Shown: positions 12,291-22,770, numbered from the stretch's first letter. The stretch: DNA of 64,000 nucleotides from Agrypnia vestita (GCA_016648135.1 JADDOH010004005.1:124001-188000), one strand, 5' to 3'. The notes: generated from the letters alone by a model not told the origin. Numbers and translations are program-made.

Positions 12291-12530
12291 TTGTATTTTA
12301 TAAGGTTTTTATTTCTTTTTATAAAAAAAAATAGAGATGTGAACACGGAATTCCTGTCGCATCAATATTCTTACTATTTTCAAAATAAGCTAAACGCTTG
12401 TGCTATGGCTAACTGACGACTGACTTGATGGGACTCGAACTACCAATTCACTAGGCGAGCGTCACAACCACTACATTAACAAACTTTAATTACAAACATT
12501 TATATTAACAAACTTTACTTTTATATTAAT

Positions 12531-12836
12531 TAAACACTTTTACAAGAGAATTAATACATTTATTTAGGAAGAATTTCTCTAGACAAAAATCAAGAAAATA
12601 GTGATGCATCTTCATGATTCAAGAACACAGTGATACACTTATGGGCTGAACAGGCTAAGGAGTATCTAATATCTATATAAAATCTCTTTATATTCATCTC
12701 AGGTTGGGACTAAATATAAATTATGTGTTTCTTGACCTGACTGGTTAATCTTAACACAATATGGACTGATCAATATTATCACACAATCAATCTATATCGA
12801 GAGGCAAAATATCCAAAAGGTGGTAGAGATATAACA
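12531..12836 (-). repeat. Inverted, diverged solo LTR related to the 13040-17203 element
   Basis: Read on the - strand it begins TGTTATATCTCTACCACC, close to the LTR start TGTTATATCTCCACTACC. It continues through recognisable LTR blocks (TTAGTCCC, CCTGTTCAG, GATGCATCACT, GATTTTTG, AAATAAATGTATTAATTCTC). Divergence is far higher than between the two LTRs of the neighbouring element, so it is an older insertion of the same or a sister family. Confidence 0.7.
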
Positions 12837-13035
12837 TGTGCAGTGGTGATGGTATTTTAACCGGTGATATACTAATCGTAATTAATAAGTGAATTTTCTA
12901 TTCGACGGACAACCATCATTAGGTACTAGACAAGAGTTTTATTTCAGTAACCAATCATTGATACAATCAGATAACAATCTCAAATAACTACCATGAATAA
13001 CCAGTTAAAATAATGATTTGACCATCACCAATGCA

Positions 13036-13039
13036 TGGT
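13036..13039. other. Target-site duplication TGGT (left)
   Basis: TGGT precedes the 5' LTR and is repeated at 17204-17207 directly after the 3' LTR. A 4-bp duplication is the usual size for Ty3/gypsy-type integration. Confidence 0.8.
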
Positions 13040-13472
13040 TGTTATATCTCCACTACCGTTATAATATTTTGGAATTTATTCAAACTAGAATATTAATACA
13101 AAAACTTTTGTTTAGGTTAGCCATTCCGGTCAATGAACTCATTGTTTATGTTAGTCCCTCGGTTGGAGGATTCCATATGAAGACAAAGAGTTGAATCTTT
13201 ACCCTTTAACCTGTTCAGACCTTTAGGTCATTGAACTCATTAAATTGTTTATATTAACATCATAAAAATCCTTCGAAACAAAGAATTTTTGTATTAATTT
13301 GAGAACAAAGGAAATAGGGTATAAATAATACAAAGGAGTCTAAGATGCATCACTGTGTTTCTGATTTTTGTTCTGTAAAATTCTTCTTAAATAAATTTAT
13401 TAATTCTCCTGTAGTGTTTAACTGATGTAAAATCCTTTAAATACTGATACATCCTGTGCGGGAAATTTAATT
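13040..13472 (+). repeat. 5' LTR
   Basis: Starts TGTTATATCTCCACTACCG and ends GGGAAATTTAATT; the same ends occur at 16770-17203. It holds an AAATAAATTTATT segment near its 3' end that could serve as the polyadenylation signal. Confidence 0.9.
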
Positions 13473-13491
13473 GGCGCAGCCAGTAGGATCC
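13472..13491 (+). other. Primer-binding site, probably tRNA-Ser
   Basis: TGGCGCAGCCAGTAGGATCC begins at the last T of the LTR. It resembles the complement of a tRNA-Ser acceptor and T-arm (TGGCGCAGTCGG...), known as a primer for several insect gypsy-type elements. The match is from memory. Confidence 0.55.
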
Positions 13492-14280
13492 TCGAAGAAA
13501 GCTTGGATAAAACTCTCGAAGCTCTTCTGAAGTGTCAACTTTTAATCGAGGATTCGAGCCCAGAAGACTTTCGGACTTCTGGGCTCGAGAGGACCAGACC
13601 AGGCAGATGATTGGCTGATCGGAGGACTACTGTGAGTACGCTTGATTTCGCTTCGCTTTACGTCTCCTTTCAATTTCATTGTCTCCCTATCCCATCTTCT
13701 TTGTGATGTACCCAGCTTTATTGCAAAGCAGCCACTGTATCGCACAGTACCGTTGTATCGCACAACGTAAATTTAATTCTAAAAAAAAAGATAATATTTT
13801 AAACAAATTGGTATATAAATTGAAGAAATAAAAAGAAGAATTAAAATAAATTATATAAAAATATGAATTTATAATAATTATAAAAAGGAAAATAATAATA
13901 ATGATAAAAATGATGATGATTAGAAGAAAGTAAAATATTTTAATGAAGAAAGTGTTTTATAAACGAAATAAATAAATGGAGAAGCAAGTTGAAAAAATTA
14001 AAAATTAAGTGACAAATACTTAATTGAAAAGCATTTGGGAGTGAAATATATTTAAAAAAAAAAAAAAATTAAATCAAGTGACGAAGATAGAATTGTTAAA
14101 ACATTTGGTGATTATATAAATAAATAAATATGTACTTTAAAAATATATTGAAAATAATAAAATATGGATTAACATAATAGTACTGATCTGTCACAACAAG
14201 AAAAAAAGGAAGGAAATGAAAAATTAAATGAATTTATAATAATTAATTACACATCAAGAATATAAACACTATAAATCAAT

Positions 14281-15027
14281 ATGGCTATGATAAATGACGT
14301 CTCACAAAACGTAATAAACCTAATACCAACATTCAATGAACAATCTGAAAACTTGTTAACATTGTTTAGTTCTTGCGAATTTTTGCTTAAATTGTACGCA
14401 GATAATGTCGACCACGAGAATCCTGTAAACGAATACATTCATAGAATAATTATAAGCAAAATAGAAGGAAAAGCCTTGCAGTTAGTGCAAAATCGAGAGG
14501 ATATTAAAAATTGGGCCGATCTAAAAACAGTACTGATAAAAAATTTTGGCGAGCACCGAAGCGAAGACACCCTTATTCGAAACTTAATATACCTTAAACC
14601 CAATAGAGGTGAATCTTTCTATGAATTCGGAAAAAATATTCAGGATGCAAGGTGCGATCTTTTTACAAAATTGCAGTTCTTAGATATATCCGCAGAAGAA
14701 AAAAATGTTAAAATAAAATTTTACGACAAGATGGCACTGCAAACCTTTTTAAGAAATCTAACGGGACAGATTAGTATGGCCGTAAGGTTGAGAGACCCTC
14801 CAACTCTAGAGCAGGCTATGACTCTGGCATTAGCGGAAGAACATTTTATATGTATGCAAAATAATTACAACAGCTTCACACATGTATATCAAGTAAGCAC
14901 TGAAACCACAACTTCATATTCGCCGTATAAGCAGAACAAAAATCCGGAGTGGACCGTAGCAGACTTATTCCATCAAGAAGAGTCGTTCCCAGAAGAAATA
15001 GTCGAAGACGACTGCGAAGAAGACTAA
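14281..15027 (+). CDS. Gag-like capsid protein of the LTR element
   Basis: 248 codons. The order of hydrophobic blocks fits the capsid fold of insect gypsy-type Gag: an LIPTFNEQSENL start, the NWADLKTVLIKNF segment near residues 80-92, an RGESFYEFGKNIQ segment near 115-128, and the TFLRNLTGQI segment near 158. It would form the retroelement's intracellular particle. No zinc knuckle follows. The frame ends at TAA (15025-15027), and the same frame then stays open for another ~150 codons, so this stop is either a real terminus followed by a second open segment or a degenerative mutation. Confidence 0.75.
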   Translation: MAMINDVSQNVINLIPTFNEQSENLLTLFSSCEFLLKLYADNVDHENPVNEYIHRIIISKIEGKALQLVQNREDIKNWADLKTVLIKNFGEHRSEDTLIRNLIYLKPNRGESFYEFGKNIQDARCDLFTKLQFLDISAEEKNVKIKFYDKMALQTFLRNLTGQISMAVRLRDPPTLEQAMTLALAEEHFICMQNNYNSFTHVYQVSTETTTSYSPYKQNKNPEWTVADLFHQEESFPEEIVEDDCEED

Positions 15028-15480
15028 GAGCACTTGAGAACAATTGAATACTACGAGCCCGCGAGAATACTAAAAACAGACTTCCATACTGAACCAATAA
15101 CCGAGCCAACAGCGGAAGAAATTGTTTATTGCCATGCAGCGGAAAAAGGAGACGGAAATTTTATTGACGAAATAAATGTTGATAATGGATTTGAAATGCT
15201 TTATGCAGCAGAAAACGACGAAGATTTTAAAATTCTTGCCACCCCACAAGAAAAGGAAAAGCCAGCGTTGGCCGAGCCTTTATCTTTCTATACATCAGAT
15301 TCCATAGAAGTAAACGACACGGATATTCAGTTCCTGAAAAACGACGTAACAGAGGGCTACATTCAAGAAAAAAATCCACAGAATCCTGTATTCGACAACA
15401 AAGAGCAGCGAAAATTTTTAAAATCGTATTCTGAGAATAAAGAGATTTTCCACCTAAAAAGCTACCCCCAAACAATATAA
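15028..15480 (+). CDS. Continuation of the gag frame after an in-frame TAA
   Basis: Same reading frame as 14281-15027, open for ~150 codons with no ATG near its start. The product would be acidic (many Glu/Asp, EPITEPTAEE-type runs) without recognised domains. It could be a C-terminal Gag tail reached by readthrough or separated by a disabling stop. I leave both readings open. Confidence 0.45.
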   Translation, partial: EHLRTIEYYEPARILKTDFHTEPITEPTAEEIVYCHAAEKGDGNFIDEINVDNGFEMLYAAENDEDFKILATPQEKEKPALAEPLSFYTSDSIEVNDTDIQFLKNDVTEGYIQEKNPQNPVFDNKEQRKFLKSYSENKEIFHLKSYPQTI

Positions 15481-15483
15481 ACA

Positions 15484-15932
15484 AACTAAAGCCAAAGATA
15501 AAATCCAAAAATAAATCCAAAATTAAAAGTAAAATAAAATTCAATTTAGAATCGTCAAATAATACACCAGTATTTGCCGAAGCAGATATAAAACCCAATA
15601 TCACGGCGAGAGAAGGAATTGCTAAACAATTAAAATTACCTGAACAAAAAAAATTAAAAAGAATTTTTAAAAATAATATTAAAAAATCAATGAAAACCGC
15701 TGAAATACCTTATAATACTACTACAGACTTTATGCCCGTAAATCGAGTATTTGAAGACATAATTAATCGACACCTATTCAACGCTTTTTGCAATAAAAAA
15801 TACCTAGTAGACCAAACGAACGAAATAATACGTGTATGTGATCATGTTCGCGAAAAAGCGGTAAACAAAAAAATAAAGGTCCCCAGACTGAAGAAACCAC
15901 CAGATAAACCAATTGAAATATTCATAGCGTGA
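15484..15932 (+). CDS. Lys-rich open frame in the LTR element, function unknown
   Basis: This frame lies one base back (-1) from the gag frame and overlaps its end. It is open without interruption through 15932, and the first ATG is at 15690. The first half is very Lys-rich (KIKSKNKSKIKSKIK) and the second half contains an NEIIRVCDHVREK segment. I do not recognise the family; it is not protease or RT. A -1 shift from gag is conceivable, but I found no classic slippery heptamer at the junction. Confidence 0.4.
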
Positions 15933-16756
15933 CAAACTGTTGAAAAATATACAAAAAAATTAAGTAAAAACTAATATCAAAATAATATTTTTGCAGTTAG
16001 AAATTAACAGGAAAAATATTAAACTCCTCTGAAAGTACGGGACTTATATGTAAGTTAAAATAAAAAAATAAAAACTAATCGATAACACATTACTCTAATA
16101 TGTAAGTTTAAAAAATGAATAATAATAATAATAAATAAATAAACAAGTTAGTGATATTTTCAATTGAAATAAGCAAAAGATCTATCTCATAAATTTTAAT
16201 AGCGGTATCCCTTTCCCATTTAGGAAAGCAATTTTTCCAAACCTTGATTCCTCAACAAAAATTCCTCCACCCTCAGCGAGCGAAATAATGCGTACATGGA
16301 GCGGGAGGCGGAAAATTGCACATGATGACTTATACTGCAGCGGAAAAATAATAATCCAAATTAATAACAATAGACAATACTACCCAAGATTCAGATGACA
16401 TCATCCAGTCAAGGAAGACGACACCTCATCAAGGATTCTACAAAATGCGGCTTCAGGCGATACAACTCTATTTAGGTGCAGATGGAGCAACCCCAATAAG
16501 AAAACAATTTTCAGTGAAAATAATTGAATTTGAACAGTGAATTGAAATATTTAAGTGCATTATGAAGACAATTTTTACGAACATTATGCATACCTAATTT
16601 TATGTTTTAAATGTATTCATTATGATGAACCATTTTATCTTGTTATATTATTAAGGTTTTATTACAAAAAAATAATAATAATAATTTTAGTGTTCTACTA
16701 CTATTAGGATGAATTCTATCGAAAAATCAGATAATCCAACCTGCTAATTTTTCATC
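15933..16756. other. Untranslated 3' part of the LTR element
   Basis: AT-rich with short frames only. An open frame on the - strand at 16182-16370 has no recognised content. Confidence 0.5.
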
Positions 16757-16769
16757 TTATGAGGGGACG
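16757..16769 (+). other. Polypurine tract of the LTR element
   Basis: TATGAGGGGACG lies immediately before the 3' LTR, where a plus-strand primer is expected. Confidence 0.6.
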
Positions 16770-17203
16770 TGTTATATCTCCACTACCGTTATAATATTTT
16801 GGAATTTATTCAAACTAGAATATTAATACAAATACTTTTTGTTTAGGTTAGCCATTCCGGTCAATGAACTCATTGTTTATGTTAGTCCCTCGGTTGGAGG
16901 ATTCCATATGAAGACAAAGAGTTGAATCTTTACCCTTTAACCTGTTCAGACCTTTAGGTCATTGAACTCATTAAATTGTTTATATTAACATCATAAAAAT
17001 CCCTTGAAACAAAGAATGTTTATATTAATTTGAGAACATAGGAAATAGGGTATAAATAATACGAAGGGGTCTAAGATGCATCACTGTGTTTCTGATTTTT
17101 GTTCTGTAAAGTTCTTCTTAAATAAATTTATTAATTCTCCTGTAGTGTTTAACTGATGTAAAATCCTTTAAATACTGATACATGCTGTGCGGGAAATTTA
17201 ATT
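16770..17203 (+). repeat. 3' LTR
   Basis: Same length, start and end as the 5' LTR within 1 bp, with about a dozen substitutions or indels between the two. Followed by TGGT. Confidence 0.9.
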
Positions 17204-17207
17204 TGGT

Positions 17208-17683
17208 AAGCAGTTCATATAAATACAAATATCTTCAGTAGTTCTTCATTAGCAATGAATATAAAGTGTTGTTTTCTGCCCATGGGTGTCACTAGTATGA
17301 TTTGTATTAATAATTCCGAGTACTGATCACAGATGTCAGTCAAAATACGGTTCATTTCCAATCAAAAATATTTTTTATATGGATTAATACCTATTTTTTT
17401 GTATAAACATTATTTCAAACATTGTTTTTGGCGACACATATTATTAGAATTTCAAAAGAGTTAATTTGATTTTGTTGTTGAAATTATTGGCGCTCCAATG
17501 TTGAGCGTGTTTGAAGCAGCCTCCACTATTTATTAACGGTAAACACTTTATGGTTTTAACTTAATAAGTGACTTGAATATTGCTTATTATTATACTTATG
17601 TAAGCTTGTGCATGTACTAACTCCCATAAAACTGGAAGATTATATGGTGGCCAATGTTTGAAAAAGTCTGCATTTGAATTGGC
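17208..17683. other. Intergenic DNA
   Basis: I see no gene or recognisable element. Confidence 0.4.
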
Positions 17684-17686
17684 TTA

Positions 17687-17831
17687 GGCCCGGTTGTTTC
17701 AAGTTCGATCAAAGTAAGCGGTCGATCAAAGCATAGATTTTTACGAAAACGGATCGTCTGATTGGTGGAGAACGTAAAAATCTATGCTTTAAAAGAACGC
17801 TTACTTTAATCCAACTTGAAACAACCGGCCC
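17687..17831. mobile_element. Harbinger-like MITE, full copy
   Basis: 145 bp, nearly palindromic, with TIRs GGCCCGGTTGTTTCAAGTT / AACTTGAAACAACCGGCCC and a TTA duplication on each side (17684-17686, 17832-17834). A TWA target and GGGCC-type ends fit PIF/Harbinger. The short non-palindromic core (CTGATTGGTGGAGAACG) is in the opposite orientation to the 25707 copy. Confidence 0.85.
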
Positions 17832-18135
17832 TTACAGGTAAACATCAAAAAATATCTTGATGTTTACTCATTATCTTTAAGATCCTGATTCATTGAATTA
17901 TAAAGTTTGCTACAGCTAAAACTGCAGATATGATTGCCCAGTCTATAATCGTCTGAAGGCAAATCGTTAGAAACATTCAGTATAGAAAAACATTTTTCTT
18001 TATTTACAAGACAAATACTCTTCAAACTCAGAATCTTCAACATAACCCTTTGAACCCTGATACAATCTCACCAGCGCTCTGACCCTGAGCTCTTGAGCAA
18101 TTTTCAACCAAAAAAGAATATTAGTGTATATTATA

Positions 18136-18300
18136 GATATCTCACAGAGACGAAACTGTATTAATTATGGGAAAGTAGGTATAGAAGTCATTTGGGTGTA
18201 ACAGGACTTATGACCTGTCTTTTGGTTGGCTTAAGTGATCACTTTACACAATTGTAACATTCACCATTTCCACCCATGATAGAATATACCATGCTTATTC
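18136..18300 (+). repeat. Dispersed ~165-bp repeat, copy 2
   Basis: A more diverged copy of the 1276-1440 family: TCTCACAGAGACGAAACTGT, CTTATGACCTGT, GGCTTAAGTGATCACT and ACATTCACCATTTCCA in the same order. Confidence 0.55.
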
Positions 18301-18584
18301 ATTTTTTGGAAGTTGTATATATGTTCAAATTGCGTGAAGCTTTCATATATGAGTTGTAAGCGCCTTTTCCATGCGGCCTGTACAAAGCCATTTTCATTCC
18401 CCTAAATCCCCACAGATGTCGCTAATGAGAAAATCTACAATTGATTTTACGGAATTTTGGGAGCAATATACTTTTATTATGTGTAATGAAATTCATCCGA
18501 ATACTTGCATTACACTAGGATACGCCAGGAAATATTATTTCCAATTTTTGTTAAATTCCTTTTTGACCAGTATTTACAATTCAG

Positions 18585-18639
18585 AATATTTTGAGTTTGT
18601 TCAAATCTTTCAGAAAGATTTGAACAAACTCAAAATATT
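18585..18639. repeat. 55-bp near-perfect palindrome
   Basis: Two 27-base arms, AATATTTTGAGTTTGTTC... and its exact reverse complement, are separated by a single A at 18612. There is no T-run or gene context making it a terminator. Confidence 0.9.
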
Positions 18640-18974
18640 TTTTCTTTTATCTTTTATTGTAGTAGATTGTATTGGTAATGCGTTGCGCTTCGACATATTA
18701 AATAAATAATGCGTAATAATAAATATAATATTTTGTACAAAAAATGCAATATTTCAAGAATAAGTATACCTGACGAACTAAAAGCACCCACAAACTTTAA
18801 TATATAGAATATATCTGAATAATCTCTTTACTATACATATTCATTTTTAAAAATTACGCTTATTACTAGTTTATTTTACTGTTGTATCACATAATTGCAT
18901 TATAATTATCGCATATTACTTTTTTTTCTTCTTGTATATTAGTTACATAGCAGGGATGTTATGGATATGAAATT

Positions 18975-19100
18975 TCGGATCTGGATACGGATACGGATAT
19001 CGGAATAATATTATACCGGTTTCGGATACGGTTACAGATATGAAATTATTTCGGATTATCCGCTAGTTTCGGATAATTACGGTTACGGATATTAGAATTT
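18975..19100. repeat. GGATAC-type minisatellite
   Basis: Imperfect repeats of GGATACGGATA and TTTCGGATA units, preceded by CAGGGATGTTATGGATATG. That lead-in looks like an hAT terminal repeat, so this may be the subterminal array of a truncated hAT element. Confidence 0.5.
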
Positions 19101-19150
19101 TAAAATTATAAAAGTAAAATACAAATAGCAAGATTTGACTTTTATTTCTA

Positions 19151-19496
19151 AAAAACTAACTAACTTACTTACCATCACGCCGTTTCCCCTCGGGGTAGGC
19201 AGAGAGGATAGAGCGCCACACTCTTCTGTCCTGACATACAACTCTAGCCTCATCCACATTCATACATCTTCGCATGCAAGCTCGCCGGTTGTTGAGGCTT
19301 CTAACGGGACCATCTTCCAGTATCTGGTTAACCTGGTCATGCCACGTCTTTCGCGGTCGCCCTCTCTTTCTGGCGCCATCAACATCAACATCATTGTATT
19401 ATATATCTTTCTTACCATCTTTCCTCATTCATTCGCTCAACATGCCCAAACCATCTGAGCATAATAAGTCTGATAATACAGACTAGAAATAAAAGG
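19151..19496 (-). mobile_element. SINE/LINE 3'-end insertion with 14-bp TSD
   Basis: GACTTTTATTTCTA at 19137-19150 is repeated at 19497-19510. The inserted block contains ACCATCACGCCGTTTCCC and GGGGTAGGCAGAGAGG, a motif I know from many insect interspersed repeats; a diverged piece of the same motif lies near 32005. The AAAAAACTAACTAACTTACTT at its left reads as a tail in - orientation. Confidence 0.65.
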
Positions 19497-19655
19497 GACT
19501 TTTATTTCTAGTCTATATTATCATTTGTTTTTACAATCAGTCTGATAAATAACTATTATTACAGCCGCTTCAATTGCTATATAGATAGGTACCTATGAAG
19601 GTATGTCCTTAAAAATACAAAAACAAAATTATAATAAACAAAAATAATATTAGTA

Positions 19656-19798
19656 CAGTAGCCGGCAAACATGTTGAAATTCTGCGGCGTAGTGGGGGGA
19701 CGTTTGCGCATCTACCTTTCTACCGACGAGACCCAAATTTCGTCTTCTGCGCATTCCCCCACTTAGCCAAATAATTTCATGAAGTTTGCCGGCAACTA
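19656..19798. mobile_element. Small TA-flanked MITE (mariner-like)
   Basis: Imperfect inverted ends CAGTAGCCGGCAAAC and GTTTGCCGGCAACTA with paired inner blocks (GTGGGGGGACG near the left, CATTCCCCCACTTAG near the right), flanked by TA. 143 bp, non-coding. Confidence 0.65.
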
Positions 19799-19869
19799 TA
19801 ACTTCTATTAATATTATTCAATATTTTTATAGGAATAATTACAATTTGCAAAAATACAGTAATTATTTA

Positions 19870-20652
19870 TACTTAGGACTCGGCAGGTCCTAAGTATGCA
19901 AGGATATGGGAAATTTCCCCCCTCCCGATTCCAGTGATATATTTTCCATGCAAATCTGTACCTTATTCTACCGATCTGACTCAAATTTTGCTTACTTATT
20001 ATTTAGGCCCTGGCAAACAACAAAAGCGACATTTCCCCACTCCCTCTTTACCCCTTCCAATCCACTGATATATTTTCCATGTAAATCTGTACCTTTCAAC
20101 CGATCTGACTCAAATTTTGCATACTTATTATTTAGGCTCCTTTGAAAAACAAAAGTAACATTTCTCCCTCCTCCTGTATCCCTCCCCCTCCACCTGATAT
20201 ATTTTCCATGCAAATCTACACCGTTTGACCCAAATTTTGCATACTTCATTTATAGGACCGGCGAAAAAAATGATATTTCTCCCCTCCCCCTGATATATTT
20301 TCCATGCAAATCTGTACTGTTCAACTGATCAAATCCAAATTTTGCATTCTTATTATTTAAGACCCGGTGGGTAATATAGGCGGCATTACCTTCCTCCCCT
20401 CCCCGATATATTTTCCATGCAAATCTGTAACATTCAACCGATCGGACCCAAATTTTGCATACATATTCTTGAAGACCTGACTGAAAAAACAGGCCACATT
20501 TCTCCCCTGGATATTCCGTCCATCCCAACTTTGATTAAATGGAAACATTGTTTTTATTAGAGGTTTTGCAAAACAATGGAAACTTCTTCCCCCCCACAAA
20601 TTTATTTTCAACTTAATCCTTAACCTGTGCAATGCCGGGTACGAACAGCTAG
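19870..20652 (+). mobile_element. Helitron-like element with internal tandem repeats, copy A
   Basis: Five or more diverged units of ~90-135 bp share TTTTCCATGCAAATCTGTAC, CCAAATTTTGCATAC and runs of CTCCCCC. The unit array is followed by a tail ending CCTGTGCAATGCCGGG, then CTAG at 20649-20652 and a T. A subterminal hairpin followed by CTAG before T is the Helitron 3' signature. No Rep/helicase coding, so non-autonomous. Confidence 0.65.
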
Positions 20653-20653
20653 T

Positions 20654-21146
20654 CAACGTATTTCGAATTATTGGAATTTGAACGAGGTTTTACTGTATGT
20701 ACTACATTCATGACGCTACATCACCGTAAAAATAGGTACTGTGGAATTCCATAACAGTACAAAACCACTCTTTCGAATCCCATTAATTTCATTGTTGATT
20801 AAACCCGTTAATTCGAAAACCCTGGGAATTTTACTTCGAGATATTTTTAGACATAAAATAAAATAATTACTTACACGAAATTCAAAATTACCTTACCAAC
20901 ACCAAAGTTTAAAAATTCAACAAACTAAAATTGCATTACACCGCTGAACCCCACAGTACAAATAAGAAATTAATTTAAACCTGAACCCAGTATATTGCTT
21001 GACCAACGTAAATTGGCGTGCGGCGAGTTTGGAACTAAAAACCGCCCCGCCGGCACCTGGCGGTAACCCCACGCCTGTCATTCAGTTCAATTTCGTATTT
21101 GCTCGGGAGCTGTGACATCTTGATTACCAACGTACACTGAATTATT
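20654..21146. other. Intergenic DNA
   Basis: I see no gene or delimited element. Confidence 0.35.
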
Positions 21147-21263
21147 ATGTCCAAAATATCCAAAACAGTCCGGGATGGTGCAAGAACAATTGCCAATGAA
21201 ATATTAAAGTTTTGCAAAGCTGAAATAGCAAATAATGGTCCGATATTACCGTTTGACAGATAG
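21147..21263 (+). pseudogene. Short fragment of a repeated HTH-type N-terminal domain
   Basis: A 38-codon frame starting MSKISKTVRDGARTIAN and ending GPILPFDR, then TAG. I know this kind of N-terminus (RD.A..I...I..FC..E...GP) from multicopy, transposon-associated insect proteins. There the sequence continues with a conserved RAAA...GVS motif; here GAGCGGCTGCC after the stop would encode that RAAA. So this looks like a truncated copy, not a gene. Family recognition is from memory. Confidence 0.4.
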
Positions 21264-22623
21264 AGCGGCTGCCTTTACTGTATCGTTTCTTTAGTGTTGC
21301 CTGACCAAATCAATCAATGTCACCAGCCACCACATTTATCAAATAGATCGATACTAACCTCTCTCGCATGCAGGAAACTGATATAGATCGATACTAGAAT
21401 TTTTGCCTCGATCTGCGTGGATAGTTTGCAGTAATTAATTCCAATTATACGGTGTTTTCGAATAAGAATTTTTTTCTGCCCCTTGAATTTTTAATTAATG
21501 ACGTTTTACTGCCCCTCCTTACACAAACAAATGGAACAATATTCTTAGATTTTCAGGGCCGTTCAAATTTTCTGGTTTGTGTTTTCTGGGGTATTATGCT
21601 GTATTTTTACGGATCTCATTGCTGGGTTGATGTGTTATTGTGAGTGTTGATTTTGTGGTTAAGTATTTATTGACTTGCAATGCCATGTCGAAAGCAAGAT
21701 GTACACATGGTATAAGGTGGGGCACTGTTTTGCAATACTTAACATCAACACTACCTATACCTACTTTTCCATATAAAAAATAGTTTCGCCTCTATGTGTG
21801 ATAAATAATGTCCCCCCTGGGACAAAATTCAGTATTGTGTTCTTGAAATATCTCCAAAATATTCTGAATATCTATTTAATCAGCATGATTAATTCGGGAA
21901 ATGCATTTTTCATAGTATCCTTCAGGGATTCCTTATTTGATAAGGAATAAATTCAATTCTTAAAAATCAAAAAGTCAAGGCCCACCGACAAAACCATTTA
22001 TTTACGGGGTAGTTGAATGGCCAACCATTAGCAATAATTATTTACTGGGGTATCATGATATTGATCTATTAGCTATCACTCAGTTGCCAGGTGGGCGCCG
22101 GCATAGTCACACATGTTTTTTTGTGCCATGTACTGCGCAAAATTAGACTCGAATTAAAAATTAATACTATTTTTTTTATTTTTCTAAATACTATTTTACT
22201 TATTTTTCCAAATATAGAAATTTGAGTTCTAAGTGTTAAAAATAATAATTTTTTAACGATATGTAATATATTTTGCTTTATAAAATTGTTAGAATTTCTT
22301 ATAAACAATTTTAAAAAGTAAAATGATATTGATTATCAATTTACGAAATCAGTAACAAGACCCTGATGCAGTAAAAAAAATGAGGTGGGAATGTCTCTCC
22401 TTGTTGGTAAGTTTTACAGGATGCAGTTTAACAATACGGTTGAGTGACTACTTTATTCAGAGGTACAACATATTTATTCATTTTGAAGACTGAAATAAAT
22501 GATTTGTGTGTAACAAAATGACTTTTGAAGAATACGTCATGAATGGATAAAGAATAAAAGAAAATTGATACTAAATAAAATTTATGACTATGTATTCACT
22601 GCTTACAAAATAAAGGTGAAATA
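21264..22623. other. AT-rich DNA downstream of mRpS34
   Basis: Contains the likely 3' UTR of mRpS34 (- strand) next to 22623. No other coding region is supported. Confidence 0.4.
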
Positions 22624-22770
22624 TTATCCAGATTTAGGTTCACTATAAAGTATTTTGGTGACATCAGTACCAAGCCCAACAGGTAAAACTTTGGTATTTT
22701 CTGCATTGGCTTCATAAACATTGTTTAAAGCTTTTCGATATCGTAATTCTAGTGTCAGGTCCTCAGGTAC
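22624..22770 (-). CDS. mRpS34: mRpS34 exon 3 (terminal)
   Basis: Starts after TTTTTTCAG and encodes VPEDLTLELRYRKALNN to the stop at 22624-22626 (48 codons plus stop). Confidence 0.9.
   Translation of the reverse strand, partial: VPEDLTLELRYRKALNNVYEANAENTKVLPVGLGTDVTKILYSEPKSG

Larger units (their letters stand above)
13040..17203 (+). mobile_element. Non-autonomous Ty3/gypsy-like LTR retrotransposon (gag only)
   Basis: Complete element of 4,164 bp bounded by ~433-bp LTRs and a TGGT duplication. Internal order: a primer-binding site overlapping the LTR end, a ~800-bp leader, a gag-like reading frame with one in-frame TAA, a further Lys-rich frame, an untranslated stretch and a purine-rich tract before the 3' LTR. 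I find no protease, reverse transcriptase, RNase H or integrase motif in any frame, and the 3.3-kb interior is too short for a full pol. The two LTRs differ at roughly a dozen positions, so the insertion is moderately recent. It would need pol from a related element to move. Confidence 0.85.

Noticed and set aside
15450..15480. Programmed -1 frameshift site between the gag frame and the following frame
   Set aside because: The A-run (CTAAAAAGC) is one base short of a proper X-XXY-YYZ heptamer in the gag register.
19906..20656. Open frames inside the tandem repeats
   Set aside because: They repeat with the DNA units and appear on both strands; no evidence of translation.
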